Source of the DNA: Bacteroidota bacterium
GTDB taxonomy: Bacteria; Bacteroidota; Bacteroidia; Cytophagales; Cyclobacteriaceae
NCBI GenBank assembly: GCA_018266435.1
Contig: JAFEAL010000010.1
Location: 81,523-145,522 of the forward strand
Length of the DNA stretch: 64,000 bases
Direction of reading: 5' to 3'
Position 1 is the first letter of the stretch. Each line of letters begins with the position of its first letter. Under the pieces are notes generated by a model, which did not search any database, was not told the DNA's origin, and saw only the letters and a list, made by a program, of their open reading frames with translations. The translations under genes and the position numbers were made by a program. Below, one piece after another: positions 56,619-64,000 of the stretch.

Positions 56619-56661
56619 AATAGTTGCGAAATGTTGGGAAGAATAATTGCGGATTGTTGCG
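56619..56661 (+). repeat. Two tandem 20-bp repeats in the divergent control region
   Basis: AATAGTTGCGAAATGTTGGG at 56619-56638 and AATAATTGCGGATTGTTGCG at 56642-56661 agree at 16 of 20 positions with a period of 23 bp. They lie between the amidase start (56548, minus) and the small HTH-like gene (56718, plus). They look like operator or iteron sites. Confidence 0.55.
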
Positions 56662-56717
56662 TATTTTTACCGTAGGTCTTCGGGGGATCGGTTATTCTTG
56701 AAAGTGTAACTGATTTT

Positions 56718-56903
56718 ATGACCATACTCAATTATCCAGTGAAGCGAAGTGCGCTTGCCAAAGTGTACAAAGTGAGTCCCAATACCTTCACAGCAAGGTT
56801 GCGGGAGATTGACATAAAGCACACGCGGACTTTGAGCCCTGCGGACTTGCGGAAAATAATTGCGAACTATGAGTTGCCGAGTGGGGTGGAAGTGAGGATT
56901 TAA
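56718..56903 (+). CDS. Small HTH-like protein (61 residues), probable regulator
   Basis: 61 residues. VKRSALAKVYKVSPNTFTARLREI looks like a helix-turn-helix, and the start PVKRSALA-x-VY-VS is typical of short phage/element DNA-binding proteins. It is transcribed away from the structural module with the tandem repeats in between, and a strong terminator follows at once, so it forms its own unit. A role in controlling the module is inferred. Confidence 0.65.
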   Translation: MTILNYPVKRSALAKVYKVSPNTFTARLREIDIKHTRTLSPADLRKIIANYELPSGVEVRI

Positions 56904-56927
56904 ATTTACTGTTGCCTATAAAACACA

Positions 56928-56958
56928 AGAGGCTGCCTTTTTGAAGCAGCCTCTTTTT
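56928..56958 (+). terminator. Terminator after the HTH-like gene
   Basis: AGAGGCTGC at 56928-56936 and GCAGCCTCT at 56946-56954 are perfect complements around CTTTTTGAA, followed by TTTT. 25 bp after the stop at 56903. Confidence 0.85.
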
Positions 56959-57008
56959 CATTGCCAAGTTTCAACACTCCCATTGTAACTTAGCTCGCAC
57001 CCTTAGAT

Positions 57009-57185
57009 TTAAGCGTACTGGATTAGTTCCCACGTTACCGCTTTGCCTGCATACGGTGGCATAGTATTGCCCTGAGCTATGGGTGCGGTTGTAGTTGGCC
57101 ATCCAACTACCTTCCACACACCGCTTTCAGGACAAGACTCACCTGTGCCGGCTTGGGTGCCAAGTGGTTTTCTACTGTGATTCAT
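57009..57185 (-). CDS. Small 58-residue protein with SGVW/VTWELI motif
   Basis: Complement of 57185-57009, starting MNHSRKPLGTQAGTGESCPE, then SGVWKVVGWP and ending GKAVTWELIQYA. The pattern CPESGxW...G...PPxxGxxVTWxL recalls small proteins of bacterial defence or secretion loci whose function is not established. The frame is open a further 19 codons upstream without a start codon, so a longer ancestral gene is possible. It fills most of the apparent gene gap 56959-57328. Confidence 0.5.
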   Translation of the reverse strand: MNHSRKPLGTQAGTGESCPESGVWKVVGWPTTTAPIAQGNTMPPYAGKAVTWELIQYA

Positions 57186-57210
57186 AAAATCAATGTTGAA
57201 AACTGTCCCC

Positions 57211-57294
57211 TTATTTGGATACCCGGTGGAGTACGACTCCGGTCAGGTGATTGCTTTTGTCAAACAGATAGGCTACTTTTGAGTTGTTAGGCAT
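57211..57294 (-). CDS. Possible 27-residue leader or fragment
   Basis: Complement reads MPNNSKVAYLFDKSNHLTGV then VLHRVSK and a stop, 25 bp before the 58-residue ORF in another frame. The content looks protein-like (hydrophobic/charged balance), but it is very short. It may be a leader peptide, or together with the next ORF the remains of one frameshifted gene. Confidence 0.25.
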   Translation of the reverse strand: MPNNSKVAYLFDKSNHLTGVVLHRVSK

Positions 57295-57328
57295 CTGGGG
57301 TAACCTAAGATTTTTGGAGGCCAGCATA

Positions 57329-57724
57329 TCATCCCATACTGTTGGCCTTCTTTTTTTTCTGAAGCATTTTAAAATACCTTTTTCCGTTCTCCTTCACTTC
57401 GTCAATGTCGAAACTTATATTCTCGTTCTCATTTCGATAGTCTATTCCAAGCTGACTAAGTAATCTCTTTATCCGCAGGTAATAGTAATCGCCCGCTTTA
57501 AGTACCTTGAAAGTATAATCATCTTCTGCATCAACTGGAATAAGAAAAAGCACATCGGTTGAGTCCTTCTTCTTGCCGATTTTGAAGAATTTATTTTTTT
57601 CAAAGTCAATTAATTTAATAGCTCCAGTGCTAAAGCCAAGTTTACCACTCTTATGCACGGTAGCCTTTATTACCCCAAATTTGTCTTCTGGCTCAAAATA
57701 TTCTATGTCTTCAATCCCTGTCAT
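57329..57724 (-). CDS. Conserved-looking small protein, unknown
   Basis: 131 residues. Motifs HKSGKLGFSTGAIKLIDFEKN, FLIPVDAEDDYTFKVLKAGDYYYLRIKRLLSQLGIDY and a Lys-rich end (QKKKKANSMG). I have seen similar short proteins repeatedly in Bacteroidota accessory regions without known function. The 246-bp AT-rich gap upstream (57725-57970) holds no gene and should contain the promoter. Its 3' end forms a hairpin GGCCAGCA/TGTTGGCC (57317-57348) with a T-run on the plus strand. Confidence 0.65.
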   Translation of the reverse strand: MTGIEDIEYFEPEDKFGVIKATVHKSGKLGFSTGAIKLIDFEKNKFFKIGKKKDSTDVLFLIPVDAEDDYTFKVLKAGDYYYLRIKRLLSQLGIDYRNENENISFDIDEVKENGKRYFKMLQKKKKANSMG

Positions 57725-57970
57725 ATCTGGTACGAAATAACAAATTTTTTGCTATATTTCAAAATCCAATCCATTTTTAAGTTCATTTCTATATACATTT
57801 TCTAAATATTTATTTATGTTGATAAGTATTTAAATATTTGGTAATCAAATTATTAAATATTTTAAATAGCTGCCAATCCAATACGAATATTTTTTATAAA
57901 AAATGCTAATGTTTTACTTGTTCGATTACCATGTAAATCCTATTCAGCATGGTTAATGATTGAATCGACT

Positions 57971-58297
57971 TTATATACTCTTAAAGACGATGGGAAGTAT
58001 CGTGCCTATATCCATTAAAAAACTGCTCAATCTCAATGTTTGATGGCAATATTGTAAAACATCAACCAGCACCAACGCTTGCACACTATCTATTTTAATT
58101 TTCCCTTTGGTTTTCCCCAAGTCGAGTATCCTGTTTTCTTTGGTACGCAGCTTCATGTAAAGTTGGCGAAGAATATAAGTAGAGTAACATTGCTCTTTGG
58201 TGAGCTTTGAGTTGGCCGTTACTGAAACCGATACAATTGCGTTCAACAGTTCTCGCACTGTTTCCAAATCGATGCTGATAGACTTTGTGAGTAGCAT
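57971..58297 (-). CDS. Unknown 108-residue helical protein
   Basis: 108 residues, predominantly helical (DLETVRELLNAIVSVSVTANSKLTKEQCYSTYILRQLYMKL), no signal or catalytic motif. It follows the 70-residue gene by 3 bp, and that gene overlaps the 193-residue gene by 4 bp, so all three are one operon read from the operator region near 59130. Confidence 0.55.
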   Translation of the reverse strand: MLLTKSISIDLETVRELLNAIVSVSVTANSKLTKEQCYSTYILRQLYMKLRTKENRILDLGKTKGKIKIDSVQALVLVDVLQYCHQTLRLSSFLMDIGTILPIVFKSI

Positions 58298-58300
58298 AGG

Positions 58301-58513
58301 CTATAACACAATATATGTTTCGCTGAAAGGTGAATCCCGCTTGACCACTTCAAACCTCTTATGCCTGAACACTATGGCATAGTCCCGCATGAACTCGCAT
58401 AGCGAGCAAGCGGCAAGCGCATCAACGTGAAGGTGGCCGTGCTTCGTTTCAAAATCTCGTATTGCCTGCAATGTATAGGCAACGCCTTCCGCAAAGTCTT
58501 TTGTCTGTTTCAT
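58301..58513 (-). CDS. Unknown 70-residue protein
   Basis: 70 residues (GVAYTLQAIRDFETKHGHLHVDALAACSLCEFMRDYAIVF). A Cys pair ACSLC is visible, no family known. ATGA overlap (58510-58513) with the preceding gene strongly supports that it is translated. Confidence 0.55.
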   Translation of the reverse strand: MKQTKDFAEGVAYTLQAIRDFETKHGHLHVDALAACSLCEFMRDYAIVFRHKRFEVVKRDSPFSETYIVL

Positions 58514-59091
58514 CGTTTGGTGAAATATTTTTCTTTGTAACTGATATAGAAATGATTGATCTGCTCAGGCGTAAAGCGGCCATCATTCTGCAACTTGGAC
58601 AGGTAGAAGTTCAAGTCCTCGATGCTCATGAAACGTGGACGTTCTATGGAAAGCGGATCGGTTTTCTCCGCCCGCGTGGTCACATAAAGGCTGTTCCTCA
58701 CCGTAGTGGCTGTTGGGTTTTTGCGCACGAGCCAATAGAATTTTTTTAGAAACTCCACGAGCCTTTTGTCTTCAGCGTACATGGTTTTGTGCCATTCCAT
58801 CGTGTCGTAGTACAGCGTGAACATCAATTCGTATTCAAGCGGGTTTTTGGTGATGCGTTTGTACCAGTCTGCGCATTTGAGCCGGGTGATTTTTGGGTTG
58901 ACCGTGTTCTTGTCGAGATACCCAGCCTCGAAGTCGCGCACTATCCAATTGGTCAGCACATCGGTTTTGTCCTGTTTTTCTTCCATCCCGATTTTCTTTG
59001 AGTAGCCCACCAGCTCACGCCCATTCTCCATCACCAGCACACGGCAGTAAGTGCTGTTCTCTTTGTCCCATTTTCTGATTTTGTCGTTCAT
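58510..59091 (-). CDS. Unknown 193-residue protein of the element
   Basis: 193 residues rich in aromatic and charged residues (LEYELMFTLYYDTMEWHKTMYAEDKRLVEFLKKFYWLV), no membrane span. First gene of a three-gene minus-strand operon. An operator-like palindrome lies 36 bp upstream of its ATG. Possibly an early or control function of the element; nothing more can be supported. Confidence 0.6.
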   Translation of the reverse strand: MNDKIRKWDKENSTYCRVLVMENGRELVGYSKKIGMEEKQDKTDVLTNWIVRDFEAGYLDKNTVNPKITRLKCADWYKRITKNPLEYELMFTLYYDTMEWHKTMYAEDKRLVEFLKKFYWLVRKNPTATTVRNSLYVTTRAEKTDPLSIERPRFMSIEDLNFYLSKLQNDGRFTPEQINHFYISYKEKYFTKR

Positions 59092-59406
59092 GGTTTTGGT
59101 TTTAAAAATTCTCCTAACTGTTCTTTGTTAACATGGATGTTAACTATTTGCTTAACATGGGTTGTCCTGACAAGTAAACCTCATACAGTGAACATTCTGA
59201 ATAACTCCTTTTACAAAGAGTTTTATCCTAACTGTAAACTGATTATGGATCGGGCAAAAAAATTGCCCAGTTGGCAATAGTTTTCCTGTGTTGCCCATTT
59301 TTGAAATGGCTACAGTCAGGATTTGCATGGGCACACCTTAGCTGTCGGAATGCCAATGCCGATATGGTGGGGATGGGTTAGGGGCTGCGTGTGCGGTAGA
59401 AAGACT
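59092..59406. other. Gene-free control region with palindromes
   Basis: 315 bp between the 193-residue gene and the HTH gene. Besides the palindrome listed separately it holds an inverted repeat GGGCAA-N5-TTGCCC (59252-59268). An ORF of 60 codons on the minus strand here (59152-59334) overlaps these sites and has no convincing coding pattern. Confidence 0.5.
59127..59160. promoter_or_regulatory. Operator-like palindrome with third half-site
   Basis: GTTAACATGGATGTTAAC (59127-59144) has perfect 8-bp arms around GG; CTTAACATGG at 59151-59160 repeats the left half 24 bp after the first. Located 36 bp before the ATG of the 58510-59091 gene, the right place for a repressor site. Confidence 0.65.
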
Positions 59407-59712
59407 TCATGCGTTGTTAGCTAGTTTTCTTACTCTATGGTCATTGAAATGATTGGCAACGGATTGGTCTTTTATCAACTGCCTCATACGGGCAAGTTCG
59501 CTGGTCATTATTTTCCACTGGCCTCCATCGCCCGATGGCTGCATGGCTTTGAGTTTCCCCGTCTCGCACAGGTTTCGCACGTGACTTGTACTCCAGCCTA
59601 TGGATTGGGCGAACTTCCTCACCGACAAATATTTTTTGTGTGGTATGGCGATGTCCTGCACTAACTCAACTAATTCTTTGAGACGTTGTTCTTGGCCTTT
59701 GATGAGTTCCAT
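59407..59712 (-). CDS. Excisionase-like helix-turn-helix protein
   Basis: 101 residues from the ATG at 59712; the frame is open further upstream to 59877, so the start is uncertain. The core KKYLSVRKFAQSIGWSTSHVRNLCETGKLKAMQPSGDGGQWKI is a MerR/excisionase-type HTH (winged helix with the recognisable GxxxxxQ...W end). Such proteins commonly sit at the control end of Bacteroidota integrative elements and direct excision or transcription. Confidence 0.75.
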   Translation of the reverse strand: MELIKGQEQRLKELVELVQDIAIPHKKYLSVRKFAQSIGWSTSHVRNLCETGKLKAMQPSGDGGQWKIMTSELARMRQLIKDQSVANHFNDHRVRKLANNA

Positions 59713-59985
59713 CAACAGTCGGGTATCTGGTGATATGGCTTCAGTGCTTTTCAATTCTAGTTGCCTATGTTGTGTTGACAAATTTTTTATCCAACAAGTC
59801 GGAAGTGCAGGGCAAAATGATTGCCCTGTCCATCCTTTCATCTGTTCCTTCGGGGGATCAGAATTGTTGTGGCACAAAGCAGGGGATTATGGCGAAATGA
59901 AAACAGTCCCTAAAGGGTTCCGGAACCCCCAGAAGTCTTTTAACTTATTGATTTACAGAGAGAAATATTTTGAAACTTCTTAAAA

Positions 59986-61164
59986 TTAATTGCTTGAACT
60001 TTTGATGTGAGCCAACAATTTTAAAACGTCTGCTTGAACTGCTTCTTTGGCTGAAGCTTCTACGTTGTAAAATTTCGATCTAAAGCTGTCATGTGAAATC
60101 GTTTCGGTGCGGTTGGTACTCATGTTTTGAGCAAAGAAACGGATGACTTCGATGGTGTTCTTGTTTTTGATCAGTCCCGTTTCCATCAATATCCTGACGA
60201 AATACGCCACCTGTGAAACGGAGGACTCGGTGTAAATCTTGAAATCTTTTCGCATCTGGTTTTCTGTTGTCTTATCGAGTTTGAAGGAGAAGGAGAGTTG
60301 ATGCTTCCTCTCAAGGAAAATCATTTCTTCGATGACCCACTCAGTGAGCTGGGTCTTTAACGACTTGAGCGATGGCTTATAAGCGAAACTGGGTTTTTCT
60401 TGCTGTTGATTTATCGATTTCAGATAATAAGCAAGTGCTTCAAGTTGCCCGGACAGAGTTGTTTTTGATTGATAGGTTTCTTTGATGATTTTGGCACAAT
60501 ACGTGAAAAATTTTGTCGAATTGAAGTTGATATAAATCATGGAAGTACATAGTTGTTTCTCCAATTCTTTGATGAGAATATCAGATAAAGAAAGTTCGTT
60601 GATTTCAGTAAATAATTCTTTCAAATAAATGAGCTTCCGAAATGAAATCTTGACTTCTGATTTGTGAATAAAATCGTAGAAAGGCTCTGTTGATATTTTG
60701 ATAGCATCTGTGCGAATACTCTTGTCCTTCAAACGTTTTTGTAGTTTCGGTAGTCTCTCCAAAAAATCGGACGCAGTTATGCTTCTATAACTGTCGGGGA
60801 TTTTAGAGGAAAGATCAAAATAGCGGGAGAAGTGCTTTTCTATAAAAGACAATAGCTCTTCCAGCTTCTGATGAACAAGGATATTGATATTCTCTACGGA
60901 ATTCTCATGGTCTAAAATAGCTCGGTTCTGCTGCCAATTGGGAAAAAAATTGTTAAGGTGCTTATCTACCAGTTCGATCAAAAGGGTCTGATGGCGTTGG
61001 ATATAAAGCTCTATCTTTTTATCACAATCCAAACTGAAAGCCTGACGGATAAAAGCTTTCTTTATGCGTTCTGTTTCATGTGAAATGTCGCTGAATAGTT
61101 TTTGTTGATTTTCATTTTTGATGTTTCCAATTAGAATTTCAAGGGTATCGAATTCGTATTTCAT
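59986..61164 (-). CDS. RteC-like/mobile-element-associated helical protein
   Basis: 392 residues, all helical, no membrane span. The C-terminal part (VAYFVRILMETGLIKNKNTIEVIRFFAQNMSTNRTETISHDSFRSKFYNVEASAKEAVQADVLKLLAHI) follows a pattern that I associate with proteins next to excisionase-like genes on Bacteroidota conjugative and integrative elements, distantly like RteC. The role may be regulation of excision; not established. AT-rich, like the dehydratase next to it. A perfect palindrome GGGTTCCGGAACCC follows at 59915-59928. Confidence 0.5.
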   Translation of the reverse strand: MKYEFDTLEILIGNIKNENQQKLFSDISHETERIKKAFIRQAFSLDCDKKIELYIQRHQTLLIELVDKHLNNFFPNWQQNRAILDHENSVENINILVHQKLEELLSFIEKHFSRYFDLSSKIPDSYRSITASDFLERLPKLQKRLKDKSIRTDAIKISTEPFYDFIHKSEVKISFRKLIYLKELFTEINELSLSDILIKELEKQLCTSMIYINFNSTKFFTYCAKIIKETYQSKTTLSGQLEALAYYLKSINQQQEKPSFAYKPSLKSLKTQLTEWVIEEMIFLERKHQLSFSFKLDKTTENQMRKDFKIYTESSVSQVAYFVRILMETGLIKNKNTIEVIRFFAQNMSTNRTETISHDSFRSKFYNVEASAKEAVQADVLKLLAHIKSSSN

Positions 61165-61348
61165 AAGTTTAGCGTTTATTCAGCAAATTATCCGCTTAAA
61201 CGACCAATTCTGATATTCGTTAGAAATACTTTCAAAATTACTGATGAAATATTAGGATTCTAAAACTCAATCAGAAATTGCTTCCCTTTGGGTTGTTTTT
61301 TTGAATAACCTATTTTTCCTTTTATCAAAAAAAAGGAATGACTTAGAA

Positions 61349-64000
61349 TCACCGATTTTTTTCAATGCCAGACTTAGCTCTAGCGATAAGTGACCTAAAA
61401 TATTGAGCAATAACATCGTATATTACTAATTCATAGATGCGCTGCTTGGATCTCATAAATCTATTTATAAACATGTGAGAATAGCTTGCTAATAAATCAA
61501 AGCTGTGCAACTTAGAATCTCCCGATGCAATGACTATTTGTTCAGCACATTCTGTGATCTTTATTTTCCTTTTTTCAAATACTTGCCAAACTGGGTAGTA
61601 CTCATGTTCTTGTGTAATTGTATTAAACATCATTTCAATATTTTCCCTTTCTGCTCGAAATTTATTACTCAATTGCTTTTTCACATCTGAATTCTCTGCC
61701 TCAAATTCACTTGCAAATCCTTGTGCTAATTTTTGCATGAGATCATGCTTTTGATTCAAATTTAGGCCAAATGAATCAAGCATATCATTAACACCCTTGA
61801 TAGCAAATTGCCATCTAATTTTATCCCCATGATCTCCATCTAGCATTGACAGTATTTCAAGACTCGCCAAAGAGTCATGAAAGAACAAAGATTCTGAAAC
61901 CTCTATATTATTCTCCCCATATCTTTCAATCTCTCTAACATAGGTGTCGGCTTGTATTTTCCATATTAGCCGGAGTTCTACCAGTGGTTGTAACTCATTA
62001 TTGATAAATTTTGTTATTTCTTCAAGTAAAGCACTAGAGCCCAAAAATCTCAGCCTAAGGTGATGATCTGGGTCAGCATACCTAATGAAGAAAAACTTTT
62101 CCAAAATCTTTTTGGCCGTTAGCTGTTCGACAAATTTCTTCACATAATCTGTGAGTATAGTATCTGCGGATTTTACGCCACAATAAATTTTTATGTATTG
62201 CCACTTTTGCCCTGGTGTAAACACCCTTCCCGCAATTCCAGTTACGAGCGCAGATCCATTTGTGTCAGAAGATTTTGGTCTTGGTTTTATCCAAGGTACG
62301 ATTATTTCGTTCGTCAACATGGAATCACCATTTTGAACTATAAGGTTCTCAGTATTAAAAAGGCACTCATGTAAAAAAATACTTTCTTGCTTAATTAATT
62401 CTTGGGCGAGTATCTTTTGACAGTGCTCTTGTCGAATGTTTATTGGCAATTGATTGTCGCCCTCAGAGATGGTGACAATATCGGGGATTTCATTTTCTAT
62501 AAAATATGAGATAAGTTTTTTCTGTAAATCTGAAATTTGAATGTTTTTATCATTTGTGAGATTATGAATTTTTAATGACCACCTTGCTTTACTTAAGATG
62601 GTTTTGCCATACCTGACTCTTGGCAAGTAAGAAAATTGATTGAGGAAGCCCCAATCCCATGATAAAACTGCTTTAATATTTTGGAATTGTAAATCACATA
62701 AAAAATGGTAATGAGGTATTGGATTTAATGAGAAGTTATGTGCGGTGGTTAGCCTTGGGATTACTTCCTTCTCGAACTTCTTGGATCTAAGAACTACTTT
62801 GTTGTTCCTTACTGACACCATTAAATCATTTAAAGTTATTGTATGGTCTTCCTCAACAGAGGGTCTTGTCAAAAGCGAAATTTCATATTTTCGCATAGTA
62901 GGCCTGTTTAAAATATTGCCCAATCTAGCCTCAGGAATGTGCAAGATTTCAGCAAATATTTTGTCAGGCTCAATGGATTCTTCAGCACAAAGTGTAGTTT
63001 CAACAAATTCTTTGATTTTTTTATCTACAAAACAAAACCTGCCGAGAAGGTTTCCAGCCGATGGGCCGGATGTGATGGCATGAAATAGTAAAAAATTATC
63101 TCGATCTATCTCAAAGTTTGATTTGCTAAACACATTGCATAATGTGTAGGCTGAGTCCGGTAGCGACTTTTCGTCCGAAATCTTATTCCTGAAAATTTTT
63201 TCTAGTTCTATATCTTTTATTTCAACTTCGCGAGATTTTGTTTTTAATGATTCCTCGAGCTTTCCAAATAAATAACCTGTCCAATCTGGGTTCCATGCAG
63301 GTTGCTGAGGTAGCAAGGTTTGTCTAAAAAATAAGCCTTCAAGTAGTGGTGAATTATCCGAACCTCCTTGCTCGTTTGCTGGATACCCGATTCCTGTTTC
63401 TGGATCGAGGGCTTCTAAAAGTGATATTTCTTCAGATTCATATTTTTTTATAAACTCCTCCTTAAATTTTAATAAGTTGGTTGTAGTTGGTGTGGGGGTA
63501 ATTTTGGCTAATAGATTGATGGCCTTGTTGAGTTCGTCAGTGACAACATCGCTAAGGAGGGCCTTTTCTGTTGGTTTGTAAAGGTCACATTGCAATAGTT
63601 TTCCTGCATCAAAGTTTAGTCCCCACTCCTTAATTCGGGATAGAATTGGTTTGTAAACTTCAATAGGAGAACCAATCCCGTGTTTATCCAGAATAGAAAG
63701 CTGATTGATTATATTTTCTAGTTCTCTATGAAATTCCGAGGCTTGTCGCAATTGTTGAATATTAGTCAGTACCTGTGTATGATATTCAGTACCTGTTACT
63801 CTCGGTTCAAGCTCTGTGATAAGCAGGCACTCTTCTATCATTTCGTTAATGAAATCGATAGCATCCTCCTTGCTAATGTCTTCGGTTACAATAGAGTCTA
63901 TTAATTCAGCTACACTAGCACCAGATTTCGCAGCATCTATAATTTTATCAAGATAAATTGATTTTGAAGCGCTTGCCAAGACGTGAATTCGTGACTCAGT
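61349..64000 (-). CDS. LanB-type lantibiotic/thiopeptide dehydratase, 5' end outside window
   Basis: 883 residues visible; the frame is open through base 64000, so the apparent TTG start at 63979 is only internal. The visible N-terminal part (IIDAAKSGASVAELIDSIV and on) belongs to the glutamylation domain of LanB. Residues about 600-870 form the SpaB C-terminal elimination domain: KWQYIKIYCGVKSADTILTDYV, FFIRYADPDHHLRLRF, QADTYVREIERYGE. LanB enzymes dehydrate Ser/Thr of a precursor peptide using glutamyl-tRNA. Peptide and cyclase genes should lie beyond the right edge. The 184-bp gap 61165-61348 holds nothing that I recognise. Confidence 0.85.
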   Translation of the reverse strand, partial: TESRIHVLASASKSIYLDKIIDAAKSGASVAELIDSIVTEDISKEDAIDFINEMIEECLLITELEPRVTGTEYHTQVLTNIQQLRQASEFHRELENIINQLSILDKHGIGSPIEVYKPILSRIKEWGLNFDAGKLLQCDLYKPTEKALLSDVVTDELNKAINLLAKITPTPTTTNLLKFKEEFIKKYESEEISLLEALDPETGIGYPANEQGGSDNSPLLEGLFFRQTLLPQQPAWNPDWTGYLFGKLEESLKTKSREVEIKDIELEKIFRNKISDEKSLPDSAYTLCNVFSKSNFEIDRDNFLLFHAITSGPSAGNLLGRFCFVDKKIKEFVETTLCAEESIEPDKIFAEILHIPEARLGNILNRPTMRKYEISLLTRPSVEEDHTITLNDLMVSVRNNKVVLRSKKFEKEVIPRLTTAHNFSLNPIPHYHFLCDLQFQNIKAVLSWDWGFLNQFSYLPRVRYGKTILSKARWSLKIHNLTNDKNIQISDLQKKLISYFIENEIPDIVTISEGDNQLPINIRQEHCQKILAQELIKQESIFLHECLFNTENLIVQNGDSMLTNEIIVPWIKPRPKSSDTNGSALVTGIAGRVFTPGQKWQYIKIYCGVKSADTILTDYVKKFVEQLTAKKILEKFFFIRYADPDHHLRLRFLGSSALLEEITKFINNELQPLVELRLIWKIQADTYVREIERYGENNIEVSESLFFHDSLASLEILSMLDGDHGDKIRWQFAIKGVNDMLDSFGLNLNQKHDLMQKLAQGFASEFEAENSDVKKQLSNKFRAERENIEMMFNTITQEHEYYPVWQVFEKRKIKITECAEQIVIASGDSKLHSFDLLASYSHMFINRFMRSKQRIYELVIYDVIAQYFRSLIARAKSGIEKNR

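Larger units (their letters stand above)
36395..61164. mobile_element. Integrated virus-like element at tRNA-Thr; right end not determined
   Basis: Starts at the tRNA-Thr 3' end with a tyrosine integrase. The core (38486-56548) is a single-direction, tightly packed gene block that is clearly more GC-rich (about 47% in sampled lines) than both flanks. It contains phage-type lysis genes, fibre-like proteins, an amidase, a transglutaminase-like protein, a methylase-helicase and an ATPase. 56.6-61.2 kb looks like a control region with mobile-element-type proteins. I found no repeat of the tRNA 3' end up to 64000, so the given right limit is only the last gene that I think belongs to it. Confidence 0.75.

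Noticed and set aside
57316..57358. Hairpin GGCCAGCA/TGTTGGCC with T-run on plus strand, first read as end of a plus-strand ncRNA
   Set aside because: The upstream region encodes short minus-strand ORFs, and the T-run is the complement of the Lys-rich end of the 131-residue gene.
59152..59334. 60-codon minus-strand ORF
   Set aside because: It overlaps the palindromes of a control region and shows no protein-like pattern or coupling to neighbours.
59915..59928. Perfect palindrome GGGTTCCGGAACCC as terminator of the 392-residue gene
   Set aside because: No room for a loop and only three T follow; might be chance or a binding site.
36395..64000. CRISPR arrays, insertion sequences or transposases in the accessory part
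   Set aside because: No regularly spaced repeats and no transposase-like reading frames were found.

Overview
The window looks like a chromosomal segment of a Bacteroidota bacterium, probably of the Cytophagales/Cytophagia type (order inferred from gene content only). Supporting signs are promoters with the Bacteroidota TAnnTTTG -7 element (rpsO, norZ, coxB-like and RIC genes), a bacillithiol gene (bshB1), a short 287-residue primary sigma factor, lipoproteins, and near absence of Shine-Dalgarno sequences.

Layout. 1-2.2 kb: end of a histidine operon (hisH-hisA-hisF-hisIE, minus strand). 2.4-11.3 kb: a TIM-barrel isomerase, a cytochrome c lipoprotein, a TerB-like/ABCG-type exporter, an N,N-dimethylformamidase-like lipoprotein, an RhlE helicase and a ceramidase-like protein. 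11.5-24.6 kb: a nitric-oxide/respiratory block. It holds a quinol NO reductase (norZ), a CuA-type heme-copper oxidase pair with SCO protein, and then (plus strand) Rrf2 regulator, RIC (ScdA/YtfE type), DUF1858/DUF2249 protein, NnrS/CcoN-like membrane protein, SufT-like protein and a second Rrf2. An alkylation-repair cluster (Ada/OGT, 2OG oxygenase, stand-alone Ada zinc domain, AlkB, SDR remnant) sits between the two halves, bracketed by a large hairpin and inverted 9-bp motifs, as if inserted. 24.6-36.2 kb: housekeeping genes (TPR protein, LptF/G permease, rpsO-pnp, rpoD, trxB, bshB1, pdxH, yqgE, DUF349).

36.3 kb onward: a tRNA-Thr gene is followed at once by a tyrosine integrase and a long, visibly more GC-rich minus-strand module (56.5 to 38.5 kb) of tightly overlapping genes. 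It encodes a T7-type amidase, an 810-residue transglutaminase-like protein with a cationic amphipathic segment, several membrane-anchored proteins, beta-rich candidate capsid proteins, three fibre/spike-like proteins, a lysis cassette (GH108 endolysin, holin-like, DUF6549/spanin-like), a 1618-residue N6-methylase/Strawberry-notch helicase, a histone-H1-like Lys/Ala-rich protein and a RadA-like ATPase. There is a phage-like lysis and adsorption set but no recognisable terminase, portal, HK97 capsid or tail gene. My leading hypothesis is an integrated, possibly tailless and membrane-containing virus (or a derivative of one) of a poorly described type.

56.6-61.2 kb: a control region of the element with tandem 20-bp repeats, a small HTH-like protein, several tiny ORFs, an operator-like palindrome, an excisionase-like HTH protein and a protein typical of Bacteroidota mobile elements. 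61.3-64 kb: a LanB-type lanthipeptide/thiopeptide dehydratase cut by the right edge. No duplicate of the tRNA 3' end is visible, so the right end of the element is unknown.
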